Positions 9,611 to 23,275 of a DNA stretch of 64,000 nucleotides are shown here, piece after piece. The number at the start of each line of letters is the position of its first letter. The first letter of the stretch is position 1. The notes under the pieces are model-generated. The model worked only from the letters and a program-made list of their open reading frames with translations. It had not been told where the DNA came from and did not search any database. The stretch is from Podospora bellae-mahoneyi (Eukaryota; Ascomycota; Sordariomycetes; Sordariales; Podosporaceae). The stretch lies in assembly GCF_035222275.1 (NCBI RefSeq), contig NW_026946359.1:372001-436000 (forward strand). The letters run 5' to 3'. The position numbers were made by a program, and so were the translations under genes.

Positions 9611-10958
9611 ACACCACCTGCCACCGCTCCTGTTAAAAGAGGGGTACTCACATCGACCATGAACCTCGGCATCTTTTCCTTGTTCTATCTCAAACAATGC
9701 CTCCTGATCAAGACACCAAGCAGCACAAGCAAACAAGCACCGCATGCTGTAGTGTCAAGTTAACATTCCGACAGTGATATCCATAGGTAGAATCATAATC
9801 GTGTGGCGTCGTGGTGTAGCAACGTTGTAGACCAATCACATTAAATCCATCCCTTTCAACAACCAACAGAGCCCTACCGCAAGCTTAAATCCCATTTTGT
9901 GCAACCATAGCATATCCGTTTCGTGTCACCATATCAAAATCACCACATCAAAAATGAACATCCCAAAAAATCTTAAATAACCCCGAGGCCTTTTTCTCGC
10001 CCAGCCGTCTCTCTGCTTTAAGTTTCCGCCTATTCTAAAGCTCAAAACCACCGAAAGCTAGGTAGGTAAATACCTCATCTATATCTTATCCCTTCCCTGC
10101 CGACCTGCAACTAAGCATCAACAAAATCGATGCCCAGTTCCACAAGTACAGCGCCAGTTGCAAAATCAGAAAAAACGCTGTCAAACCACAGCATATCCCA
10201 GACTTGCCGATTCACCCTTTCTTTCCATTCCAGTAAAAGTGAAAAAAAAAAAAGATTTCCCCAGTCATCAAAAGAAAGCCAGCCTGTTATCCAGACCCCT
10301 TTTCCTTGAATCCTGAAAGAAAGAAGAAACCACCACCATCATAGATAGTGGTGTGATGAAAAAACAAACCCACCCAACCCCGGATGTTGCGTATCAAAGC
10401 CAAAAAAACGAATGATGCCTTTCCTTTCCCTTGTTTCCCCTTCCCAATTGCCATGCCGAGAATCTTCGCTAATAGCTGCGCAAAAAACAACAACTCGCTG
10501 AAGTTCAGTAAAAAAGAGAGAGAGATATCGCCGCCGCCGCCCAATGTTGTGCAAAACGTGTGTAATAGTGTCGATGTAATGCACGAACTGTTCCTCCCAA
10601 AAGCAAATCCATGCTGTCCATATTTCCGGGGTTGTGTGTGTAAACGACGGTAAGAAAGTGAAAAAGGTCAAAATAAAAAATATGATGTATAAAAAAACCA
10701 ATAACGCCTTCAGCTTCGAGAGCTGATATTTCCCTGTCCCCCATGCCCCAATTCCTAAACGCCTTGATGGGAAGCCAAATGACGTGATGAAAAAAAAAGA
10801 TGTCCAGGCTGAGAAAGTCGAGAGACAAACTCTGCTGCTGGAATGCTTGCCATTCATGGCCATGCTGATAAATTCGCCCCCTTGTTGTAGTAGTTGTAGA
10901 CTGTGCCCGAACTAATTCGTGATAATGCCGAGTAAGCCCTGCTGTCGTAGAGATGCCC
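9611..10958. other. Intergenic; 3' region of the 517-residue protein gene
   Basis: A-rich on the + strand (T-rich on the minus strand), which leaves minus-strand frames open for up to ~190 codons without looking like protein. I read it mainly as the 3' untranslated region of the minus-strand gene ending at 10959. An AGGTAGGTA word lies at 10060-10068. Confidence 0.45.
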
Positions 10959-12512
10959 TTACCGGCCACCAAGCCTCAGCAGCTTCGTCCTCAGCCAGAG
11001 CACAAACCCGGCCCAGTAGCTCTGCGTCTTCCGCTTGGGGCCGCTCCCTCTTCGCGGCCGAGTCTGCTCAAACCGCACAGCGTCGACATTAGGGCCGAAG
11101 GCGGGCGGCGTCTCGAGCGGAACGCTGTCGTACTTGCGGCTCATGAAGCGCATCTGCTCCTCGCCGCTCGGCGAGTCGGTGTGGCGCCTGTTGATGGCTC
11201 CGCCGACCTGGGGAGCGGAAGAAGAGGTGTAGGCTCCTTCAAGGTCCTGTCGCGAAGAGTTGTTGACGGTCGTGCCCTCGGTCCAAGAAGCGCCCTTTCT
11301 ACCAAAGACAGCCTGAATGCCGCTGGAGGTGGATGCGGGGGGAGAAATAACATTGCTAAGGCTGTTCCCAGTGTTCTTGCGGTGGATGGACGGACGGGCT
11401 GGGGCTCCCTTCTCGATGCGACTCGCTTCCTTGGTGTCCCTACGCTCCCTCTTCTTGATCATCTCGCGGTCGTACTTTTCCTCCTTGATGTTCTCGCGCT
11501 CCTCAAACTTGCGGCGAGCGGCTCGGATCTTTTCGGCGCGGTTAGCCGTGTCCAGCTCGGAGCGGCTGCGAAGTCGGGGAAAGTTCGCCATGTCGAGCGA
11601 GCTGCGCAAAGGCGACATTTGAGTGGCGCCAGAAGATGAATTGTTGATTGTTCCGGCTCCGATACTGCCGGTTGGCGAGTCGAGAGTGGTGCCCAAGGAC
11701 ACGCTGACGCTGTTTGTCAACTGTAGATCGGACTGGCTAGTCGTGGAGATGGTGCCATTCGCAAGTCGAGAAATGACAGTCGCACCTGACGCCGACCTGG
11801 AAGTGCCACCTGTCGTATTGATGCGGAGAGAGGGCGCTTTGGAAGGTACCTCGGTGTATGACCCGGTGCGCTGGCTCTGGAGCGATGGTCGGCGGGGATT
11901 TGAGAGATTTGACTGCGATGATAACGCTGGTGGCGGGGCAGAGGAGTGGCTATGGCTGTGGTTATGGTATTGCGCGGGAGAGTCAAAGTCGTCAAAGTCG
12001 TCCTCGTTCTCGGTAATAGTGGGGGAGCAGTTGCGCTCGTTGTGAGTGCTATTGATGGTATTCGCAACGGTATTGTCAAACGAAGCAAGCGAGTTCGCAT
12101 ATGACAAGGGTGGCGTCGACGTCCGCGGGGCCTGCGCAAAAGGATGGATGAAAACTCCTCCGCGCGAACCGCTGCCAGTAGAAGCTTGCGACGGCGTACG
12201 GCCGTGGTGGAATTTGGCTCGAATGCTGCTTCCGCCGCCTGGAACAGACACCACGTTGCTCTCGACACCCAGACCCATTGCTCCTCCTGATAAGCCACCA
12301 GGGAACGCCTTCTCATCCCACTCCCCATTCTCCAGCTGCTCAATCGACTGCTCATCCCACCCTCTATCCAGATCCAGCGAGTTCTTTTCCGAATGCGACA
12401 GCTTCAGGTTCTTCGCTGTCTTCAATATTGGCTTCACCATCTTTCCCCTCGCCTTCGTCAGCTTTTTATTGAGTACCGCACCACCGCCAACGGTCGTCAT
12501 TTCTGGCAACAT
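10959..12512 (-). CDS. Uncharacterised Ser/Thr-rich fungal protein, 517 residues
   Basis: A continuous frame of 517 codons from the ATG at 12512; a second ATG four codons in is also possible. I do not recognise a family. The N-terminal ~60 residues are basic then acidic (KLTKARGKMVKPILKTAKN, then RGWDEQSIEQLENGEWDEKA). The middle is a long Ser/Thr/Asn-rich, probably disordered region with an acidic patch (ENEDDFDDFDS) and a His-Ser run. Around residues 320-360 there is a strongly charged helix (AEKIRAARRKFEERENIKEE), likely a coiled coil. The last 20 residues (SYWAGFVLWLRTKLLRLGGR) form an amphipathic basic helix that may bind a membrane. The stop codon overlaps a consensus splice donor, so the true C-terminus is not certain. 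Coding bias and lack of stops support a real gene. Confidence 0.7.
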   Translation of the reverse strand: MLPEMTTVGGGAVLNKKLTKARGKMVKPILKTAKNLKLSHSEKNSLDLDRGWDEQSIEQLENGEWDEKAFPGGLSGGAMGLGVESNVVSVPGGGSSIRAKFHHGRTPSQASTGSGSRGGVFIHPFAQAPRTSTPPLSYANSLASFDNTVANTINSTHNERNCSPTITENEDDFDDFDSPAQYHNHSHSHSSAPPPALSSQSNLSNPRRPSLQSQRTGSYTEVPSKAPSLRINTTGGTSRSASGATVISRLANGTISTTSQSDLQLTNSVSVSLGTTLDSPTGSIGAGTINNSSSGATQMSPLRSSLDMANFPRLRSRSELDTANRAEKIRAARRKFEERENIKEEKYDREMIKKRERRDTKEASRIEKGAPARPSIHRKNTGNSLSNVISPPASTSSGIQAVFGRKGASWTEGTTVNNSSRQDLEGAYTSSSAPQVGGAINRRHTDSPSGEEQMRFMSRKYDSVPLETPPAFGPNVDAVRFEQTRPRRGSGPKRKTQSYWAGFVLWLRTKLLRLGGR

Positions 12513-13700
<1,188 letters not shown>

Positions 13701-16700
13701 CACTCCCAGTCGATGGGCGCCATGTGTGGGGGAGAAAAGAGGGGGCGACAGGGATGGTGTCCAGCCAGTCAGTCGTCTGCGTCCGCGAATCCGCGTTCGT
13801 CAGCCACACCACAGTCCGGGTTGATTGGACAAAGGCCAGCCACCAGCTGCTGTAAGTAATTGCTGCTTTGCGTGTGCTTCTGCAGCACAGATGGATTGAC
13901 CACAATGGCCATGCCTGGCCAGTGCTGAAGATATGTATCAGTGATAGTAGATAGTAAGTATGCTCCTGTGTGTAGCCATCACCGGTTGCTCCGCCAGCAC
14001 CCTGCCAGACGTTTTACAAAAATTGGCTCAACCCGGCCTCGGAATATCCGACCATACCGGCGGTCAAGAAGCAAAAGGAAGAAAAAGATGGAAAAAGATC
14101 TGGCCCCCTGACTACACTACAGAAGAGTCGATAGCGCCAGCGATCCATGATTCGACGGGTGGATCTGCCGGCTCCGACAGCATGTTCCCGCGATTTCTTC
14201 AAGATGGCACTAGTTGTAGCAACAGGTGAAGAAAATGATGGCCGGTTGCGGTTGCAGCGGGGATCGGTGATCTTTGCAAAACAGCAAAGCTCTTTGGGCT
14301 GCTGGCGTGTGAAACATGCACGCGCTTGGGTCCTTTAGGGTTGGATTATGTTTCCGTTTTTGTTTTCTTGCTGTTTTTAGCCCGCCAGGGACCATGACAC
14401 CGCTCTCTTCAAAAGCCCAACGTCTCCGCTTGCTAGCAACTGCAAAGTTGACCGCATCTTCAAAACGACCGAACACAAAGTCAAAAAAAAAATCAACGCT
14501 TCTCTTTTGCACACTTGAGAAGAGAGAGAGAGAGAGACAACATGGCCGTGCAGGAAACAGGAAGGTGTTCCGCTTACTGGAGTATATGCAATGTAGGACA
14601 GCTCAGACACCTCAGACACCTCATACAGCAGCAGCAAAGACAAGAGTCTAGCGAGCCGACCAAGCAGTGTATCTCAATTGCTAATACTATTACCGGAAAC
14701 ATGGAACTTCCCCATGGTTTCATCAAGAGCGGTCAAAGTACCACTACTCCGTAATCACTCGCCGTTCTCGTCACCTTGCACAGATTGCGCGTTCATCCGG
14801 AGGCGTCGTTTGTGGTGAACTGACGACGGCGGTATCTGCCCCTGGAGGTGAGCATTGAGGTGCCATGGTGGAACGAACACATTGAACGAGCCCCGCACCG
14901 CCGAAGCCGGTGGCGGGCACACAACGCACCGGGGAACGTGCGATAACTTCCCCTCGTCTTCCTCAAACCCCTCCAACCCCTCGAAGCTCCTCCTCCTCCA
15001 CACGGATGTGGTGCTGTCGTTATAGGTTGCGCCGTGTCGGTGTGGGCGAGCTGCAGTTTGGTTGGCTTCTTTGCGCGCCCAGCCGCCCATCCGCCGCCGC
15101 CGCCTTCTCGATCTGTCTGCTTCCAAACATGTTGCTTGCTGTTCCCATGAGCGTCACCGCCACGGCTCGACGGCACGAGCCGAGTTTGAGCCAAAAACCC
15201 CGCATCTTGTCCTCCTACCATCCTGAGTGTTGTCTCTGTTTTTTTTCTTTTCTGCGCGTTGCTCTAGGATGCGACCTGGGGGTGGAGAAAACCGGGAGAG
15301 GAGGCGGGACAGGATCCACGGATTGTCTTCCTTCTCGGTCGGCGGTGAACATCAACGGTGAAGGTGGGGCTTTTACCCGGTCGGGGCCCCTGCCGAGAAT
15401 GGATGGGTGGGCGGTCAAGTCCCAAGTTGGGAAGATGACCCAAGCAAAGGCGGTGGCCGGATCTCCTTCCCTGCCTGATACGGATGCTCAAAACACTGCC
15501 CTTCCCCTTGCCAGCCGGTGAAGAACTTTTCCCCCTCTTCGTGGAAGCTTTATAACGGCTTGCACGGCTCGCTATCTCGCCGGTGGCTGGAACGAGTTAA
15601 ACGAGAGCAGGAATAGAGAATGAGACACAAGCAGATAGAGTATCAGTGGACCGACCGTTGGCCCAGCACACTTGGTTGCTGCAGTTGAAACCCCGAACGT
15701 TGGACTCTATTGACCTGCCCTCCGAGGTTTCGATGCATCGCACCGGCCATGGGTAGCGTCGGCGATAAAAATTTGAAAATAGAGATAGATGTGAGATGAG
15801 AGGGACAAAGGAGCTGTGATAATGCGCATTCAATGCACATTGCATAATGGACCATGAGGAAAAGGTCTGGATGCAAGCTTTCCCCCTTCATAGTTCTCCC
15901 GTCCTTCAGATCGCGACGAAAGCTACCACTAGGTAGCAAATAGCTGCGAAAGAGAAGGAATCATACAGTTGCAACAAGCAACAATCAAGAGGGTCAAAGA
16001 GCATATAGCTCTTCAAGACGCAAAGGCACTTGCTTGCATTGTTTTGTCCATTGGGACGACGGCTTACCCATGGGCTTATCCTGGCCAACGCAAGTCCTAA
16101 CAAGTCTTTCCATGGGCCTACTGCTTAGTATTTCTTGCCAATGTCAGATGACTAGGTGCCGGCCTTGAAGCCCAGAGAACTTATTACAGGCCGAATAAAC
16201 TTGTAGGTAGACAGTCCATGATGGTTGATGATGAGCTGACCTGAATCCTAGTGGCGGAGGGGATATGCCGTTCTCCATAAATCATGGCAATGTTGTCGTC
16301 TCGAAGCTGAAAAAGAGAAATAGAACAAGCTCTAGTCTTCTGATTATAACCGGGCCCTGGTGTGAAGCGAGACAAATTTCTCTCAGGATGTCTGAAGTCC
16401 TAAATCTTGAAGACTCCTGGTGGGCGAGACACCAGAGGTATATGGCAGCCTGGATGGTGGTAGAGTTGTTTTATCTGAGGGGTTCTATGAATCAGCAGCG
16501 CTGACTCCAGATATATCATGACTTGTGGTAGTTCAGCCCTGTCTGAACCCACCGATGACATAACCAGTCACTCATGAGTGGTCGCTCTCGAGTCCCGATC
16601 TACTCCCAAACAAGGAACTCGTCGCGAAGTGAAAGCAGGCAGAGTGATGAGGCAGAAGCAAATTGTGTTCTCTAATTGGTGAGAATTTCAACCGCGAATC

Positions 16701-19700
16701 CTAGCCCAAACCTCGCAGATGCTTGCTCTCGGGGAGGGAAGGACCGCTCCGCCTCAAAAGCGTATTCCGCATTTGCTTTGCTTCCGAATGGCTGCTCCTT
16801 CGCGCACAATGCAAATCCACTGGTGATGTTGGAGCTAGTGGGACATCGGCTGAAGTGAAATACTTGGTCCAAGATTCCTGTCAACACGTCTCTGTGCCTG
16901 ACGAATTGGGATCGACGTATCCTTAGAGCCTTCCTTCTCCCAGCATGATCCTCCGTTGGGGCTCGGGGGGTGTAGATATAGCATTCCCAAGCTAAGCAGC
17001 CGCTTTCTCCGGGAGAGTGCCTGGACCCTCTCCTATCGCTGGACCGTCACACCGTCGCCCAACTGCTTTGATCCTGAAAGAAGCACGCCGCACACGTCTG
17101 ACATACGAAGAGCTGTATGTTGAAAAGAAGACTCATCCTCTCACGTCATGCGTGACACACTGTTGCTTCTCGGTGCTTGGTGTGTACATTCTCGATGTTG
17201 CTTGCCACGTATGGGAAGTTGAACTCTGGTAGAGAAGAGCACTTGACAGCGACCACATAACATGACAACTTCGTGTTCCCCAATACGGCTGTGTTCTGAT
17301 CATGTCCATCACCTGAACTTGACAGAGCGCTTTTCCCAAGTACCTTCAAGTACCCTTGGTGTCTTCCCCGCAATCGGCAGGGCCTCGTCGATGTGACTGA
17401 TCACCTCATACGTCCTCGTTGCCGCTGCCGAGGAAATCTAGAACTCCCAGAAGGCGGGGTTTCTGTTACCATAATCAGCGTCCGGACACAAACTAGAGAG
17501 GGGTCGCGGTGGCAATGATCGTACCGCAGAGGTTCAAAGCCCGGTGACCGCGGCCAAGTTCACCAGCCATGTCGATCCCATATGGGCACTGGGAGGCGTC
17601 CGTTGGTGATGAAGAAGTTGGACAGGAAATGTGCTCTGCATCCAAGCTGAAGCCAGATTGGCCAACCAGAAAGCAAAGACGGGGTGTTTCGCCGTCTGCA
17701 GCAGTCCTCGTGACTATCAAAGCCCCAAGGACATCTCAGGGAAAGCTTTGCCGTCAGGTAGAAAGCGTCTGAGGACTCCGGGGAGGGTTTCGACCTTCCT
17801 AGTCCCAACGGTCCCATAGCGTTCAAAACACATACTCTAGGGAGCTCCCAAGCAGATCGTCAGTCGCTCGCCATAGTCTTAGACCCTCCCTTATCCATTG
17901 CCAGATAGCAACTGGCTTGATGGTCTAGCGGTAGCGAAGCCGTTATCAGGGAAGGACTCGCCACAGCGGTATGGCACGACAGGACAACGGCCCGCTTGCC
18001 GCTGTCCGCTCTCGGAGCCAGCTTATCGCTGGTTGGGCTGCGCTCTCGGGGTGCTTGACCCATCTGCGGACGACGGCTGTTGACAAATGGTGACTTGAGG
18101 TGCTCTTGGACATGCCGGGAGAACGGAAAACGAGATGAGGAGGATGACCAACACTCTCTTGACTCTAGGCTGTCGATTCGGCGGCGTGTCGGTGAGCTGG
18201 GGGGTCTTTCCTTGGATGATGCGCGCGGAACAGCCTATCAATTCGCCTCTTGACCGCCAGTCAGACTGTGCGAATCGTGGTTTGATCATGAAGGCAGGCC
18301 TGCCCTGGGATCATATCCAGTGTTTTGAACAGACAAAGCTGGCCGGGTTTCAGTCGGACCGGTACGGTAATGGGTCGGTGACATGCGCGGCCTTTTCCAC
18401 GGCACGGGAAAAGGAAAGGATCATGGATCCCGGGAGCTCTTTGACATTATCTGCTTGCCACGCTGGAGGAAGGAGATAATGGCAGGCTGTTGCCATCCTG
18501 AACCCTGTGCTTTGCATCAGCGACGCCAGAACAAGGCACCAAACGGTAATGATGCAACCACATCGTCGGGGCATATGCAGGAGAAAGGCGTCATAGAAGA
18601 GATAAATTGCTGAAAAGATTAGACATCATGGCCCCGCTTGGATGGCCCGCCTTTCGAGTTGTGGTAGATGTCGATATTACCTGCCTGTATGCCCGGGGCA
18701 TACCCACGCCGAGCCTGGATTTGGACCTGGGGGTCTGGGAGCCCGGGGGTCTGAGAGGCAGTATCACAGTTTATCCAGAAAAATGCCACTTTTCGCCGCA
18801 GGAAAAAAGCCCTTGAATGCGCATCATCCAGATCGACCGCATCTGCCGGAGCTGCACTGCTGCTTCCCCGAGCCATGCTCTCCGGGCCGCGGGTTGGGTT
18901 CCATTGTTCCACCACAGCAGACCTTCGCTTGCTGGGTGCTTCCCAATTTGCAGAAGCGAATGAATTCTCTTCCACATCATCTCACCACCCAACAGCACCA
19001 CGACAGCCACGATGCCTGCGCCAATCCCTTCCACTTGCTGCCCCGAGGTCGCTATGACGTTAGCGGGCCCTTGTACACAATGCATCAGATGCGGGTGGAT
19101 TGCAAGTCGACAGGACATGGCCATGGGACGGCATTGCGTGCAGTCAGAGAAATGAGCGAGTGCGTGGCGGGGGGCGGTCGCAGAGAGCTTGAAGAACTTT
19201 GCAACCCCTCGATTCGGCTCTGAGGTGGCAGTATTATTATTAGTGTGCCGCTTGATATCGGTTCTGCGCGTGCTGGTAGCGCACTCCAACAAGGACCGCG
19301 GGATGGGCCAAGATGCCCTTGGTTGAGACCGGCGTCAATCTCAGCAACATGGCTCTGGTGAGGATTTTAATTCCGGATGAATGGTCGACAAAAGGGAGGT
19401 AGCAGTGACGTGCTGCACGAACACATGCTCATCATTGCCCGGTTGGACAGCTGAAGCCAAGGCAATTCAGGGCGATGATGCTCTGGGTGTCTGGCTGGCT
19501 CTTCTCGAACCAAATGACGATATTTCTTGTCAACACATTGCCGACGATATGCCGGCCCGATGAGGTCTGGGCACGCAGAAAAGAGGTTGCCATTATACGT
19601 GTGATGGCGAGGAGGATGCTGCAGCGTTGTAGTAAAGCATGATCCCAACGATAACGTATCGAATCCCATGGGGGTTGGCATAGTGCAACTCTGGAAATAG

Positions 19701-22700
19701 AAGTGCGAGATAGCAGGGTGTGCATTCTAGAAGGCCTTGTCGTTGCTTTTTCTGAAGAACCGAAGTAAAGTACCTAGGTAGGTACTCAATCATCCCACGT
19801 CAGTGAACCTACCTATTCGCGACTGCCTCCCGTCCCGAGTTCACCAGAACAGGCAGGCAGCACAGACCACTCAGCGAACCCTAATAACCGGGCCGGCAGA
19901 GTGGAAGAGCACTTTGAACTAACTTCTGACTTGAGTGCGGGAAAGAATTATTTGTCCCACATCATCCAAGTGTTTCTTGTCCTCCTGATGTAACACTTGG
20001 GTTTTAGCTGCAGAAGGAGTTGCAGCCTTGTCATTTTTACAAATTTCTTATCAGCAAGGCGTCGCGATATCTATATGTGCCAACGCTTCCAAACGCATCC
20101 CGTCTCGCAGAAACGCCGTCATGGCAAGCCCGAATTAGATACGCCAGCACCATAGCAGTTTGTACAAGTCACAGAAAGTACATGTGTCTACTGGGCCACG
20201 ATGGGAAAGGAGAGACGTTGGGTGAGTGCGGGATGGTTCTTGGCATATCGCTAGCTGCAACCTCATCCCCACATACCCCAACTCATATACACACCACACA
20301 CCTCTAATTTATTCATCGTCAGAGAGACGGCGCGGGATGTTTTCCAGCTTTGTGGGGATGCGTGTAGCAAGTCGTCTTCACTCGGGAGATCGTCACGCAA
20401 TCCGTTAGGTCACACATCGCGAACTATGGGGGGGAATAAGAAAGTTCGCCGCCGGTGAGCGCCCTTCCGGATCGCCAACGATGTGGCGCCTGCTTCGACG
20501 CCATTGAACGGCAACGAACGGGGCGCTCCGTTGAATTGCGACATGAGTCGTGCCAGGTGGGCCCACCTGACAAAACACATTCACCAGCTTCACCAAGGTA
20601 TGTACACACCTTGTCTTGAGATTTATCATATATACGACAAATGTAGTGCTATATTTGCACCTACATCACACCCAGCAGAGTAGTTATACCTATGTGGCTC
20701 AGCCGGCCGGTTGACACCTGGCCATCCAAACTCGGCTCTTCTGATCGAGACTGGACATTGGCCGGCACCCCAGTTCGACGCTTTGGACTCGAATTCCATG
20801 ATGCTGCCACTCACTGCCACTCTGATGTTTTCAGGGATGAGACAATGACCTGATCCTTATCCTTTCTACGAGTGGATGCTACCCCTGAGAGCAACAACTT
20901 TGCGGAGGCTCAGCAGCACTCGGCTTCGGTCCGGCTCGACTCCCCCGGCCTGTGGGGGCCCGAATTCTCCTCGGCCGTTGTGACGTCTGGTCCACATGGC
21001 GGCCCGTGTAGGGCGGTCGAATTTGACGACGTCCCTGAGCGAGACGTGGTGAAACAACAGTCTCTCGCGTACTGAACCCGAACATTGAACACGCCAGCAA
21101 CTGTCTCCTGAGCAGAAAGATGTGTCTTTTTCTTCTCGCCAATCAGGAGAGCCACGGTTCGTCAACATCACAGATATCATGCAACCACCTTCGGCGTTAA
21201 CGGACCTGAAGATCTTCGACCTACTTTTTCTTCTGTCTCTTCTGCACGGGATTTGCTCTGAGCAAGGGCATAGTTTGATCCCGAGGTCCATAGTTGGCAA
21301 GCGCTGCGGGTCATAACAAGGGCCATACTCATATCAAAGAGTTCATCAGGCTCAAAACTTGATCGTCGACACGCGGTACCGTCGCAGAATGTTATTGACA
21401 GCGCATGACGAAGCCAGCCCTAAACCAGGCCTTGTTCTCACCGAGGCATGGCAGGACGGCCTTGACCGAATTGAAGCGTGTCAACTATGAGGTGCAAACC
21501 AATCCTTACTAGCAGCGTTTCGGGTGGCAGCCGTTTATACAACAGGGGGCGCATCTGCTCGACCCCGATTAGTCTACACGGCCGCCAGCCAGCATACGCG
21601 GACCGCTCAAGATCTTGTTCGGATGCAAGGTGTCTTTCCGTCATCACGGCAGTGGCCGGGCACTTCGTACCTGCATGAGAGATGGCCATCGACACTTGTT
21701 GGGGCTTTCACCTTCAGTATGGACCCGCCCCCATCCACAAAGACAGGACGAAACGAAGCCCACGTCAACTGTCGTCACTATAGTCGGCTGCCCTAACGAC
21801 ACCCACGTCAAACATCGCCTGCCAGCACGCCAACAAAGATGGATGATATGATGAAGCCACATCTCGCTGCGTGGGTTATCCCGACAACCGAGGGTGCTTT
21901 GAAGGGGACCTACCTCTAACGACGGGATGATGTTGTGGCCCGTGCTTCCGTATTGCCAAAATTGGCGGAGCAATGGATCGCCGGCTCGACCGTTCTCCGT
22001 TCACGGCCAAGTGGGCTCCCGTTGGACCACCCTTGATGACATCCTTGAAGAAGGTAGGGTTTAGGACCCATCTCGGACAAGGAGTAGACCCTGTTTGACC
22101 TAATTTGTACCCGCTCTCCCCCGCCCATCAAAGACTTTCGCCCGAGGCCGGTTCCCAAAGAGGTAGTCGATAACGTTGAATCTCCAGCACCAATGTCCCT
22201 TCACCATGTCGGGCCCGTGCCATACATATCCAAGGCCGGCAGCATGTCGTTTCGAGTCTTTCCGGCCCCGTCCCTCGCCGTGTTCCCCCAGGTGTGCATT
22301 CCGGGGAGGTAATTTCATCACCGCCGACGGATTGGATGTCGACTGCAACACCAGCGTTGTAGAGACCGTGGGGTGGATCGTCAAAGGAACGCCAAGTACT
22401 CCAGAAAACAAACGGTTCTCCGTTCCAGACCTCCACACCTGGAGCCGCGGTGTTCATCTGATGATTCGATGATTCGTCGCTTGTCAACGTCGGATTTCCT
22501 GCGCTCCGCAAATGACTAATGACATATGAACCTCCAACCTGTGTTCACAGCGAACGCGAGCTTTCACCAACAAGATTGCCGGCTCTATCCATTGAACAAG
22601 GCCATCAGCAACAAAGTGCAAGCCGGTCATTGCCGAGAAGGCCGGGAGATCGATCGCCAACAACCCGGTTGTCGATTGAACCTTGGCCGGTGTGGAGCAA

Positions 22701-23275
22701 CCAGTTCCGAATATGATTGCTCAACAGCGGACAGAACTCACGCCAATGGCCGCATTCCGAGTCCCTCCGCCATGTGATAGGTATCTCTAGCAGCCGCCAA
22801 CACAGCAGCAGGCCTCTGATTATCACAGCGAGTTGATTGCCAAAGGAAGATAGAGGGTCTGGCCCACGGCGGGGCGCTCACTGGCCACATACTGTGCTCT
22901 AACAACAAGCGCAGACTTGGTTAGGCGCAAGCGCTGACGGTGGAGAGCTCTCACCACAACCAGCGCGTGCCTCTCTCTTTCCCCCCGTTGCTGGGGATGG
23001 ACAGGCGCGGCGGTCCAAGTGTACTCCCCCGCTGACTGCTACTGGTCAAGAAGAACAGCAGCCTGCCCACGCATTTTGTACGGCCCAGTACCAGAGTGTA
23101 CATGTGCTCTTGACGGAATCCCTGGTGGATCAAGCCTCCACATCCCCGTCCAGCCCATTTTTTTAAAGCCTCAAAATCACCCCTCGCTCGCGCAAGCTCG
23201 GCGATTATGGCGGGTTGCCGCAGCGTGTCCAGACCTCAGGGAGCTTGGCTTGGCAACGCTCCGTCCCTTTAACCC
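13701..23275. other. Gene desert 1: no convincing gene over about 9.5 kb
   Basis: I read both strands and find only short frames, mostly under 200 codons, without recognisable domains, consistent codon bias, or promoter-leader-intron structure. Base composition is near 50% GC and there is no AT-rich core, so heavy repeat-induced mutation is not evident. I see no tRNA or rRNA signature and no long repeat. One AGGTAGGTA word lies inside a TACCTAGGTAGGTA near-palindrome at 19771-19784. The stretch may contain non-coding RNA or rapidly diverged sequence; the sequence alone does not say. Confidence 0.5.

Noticed and set aside
17918-17990. tRNA-like box A (TGGTCTAGCGG)
   Set aside because: No matching box B (GGTTCGANNCC type) follows within tRNA distance, and no cloverleaf with an acceptor stem can be drawn.
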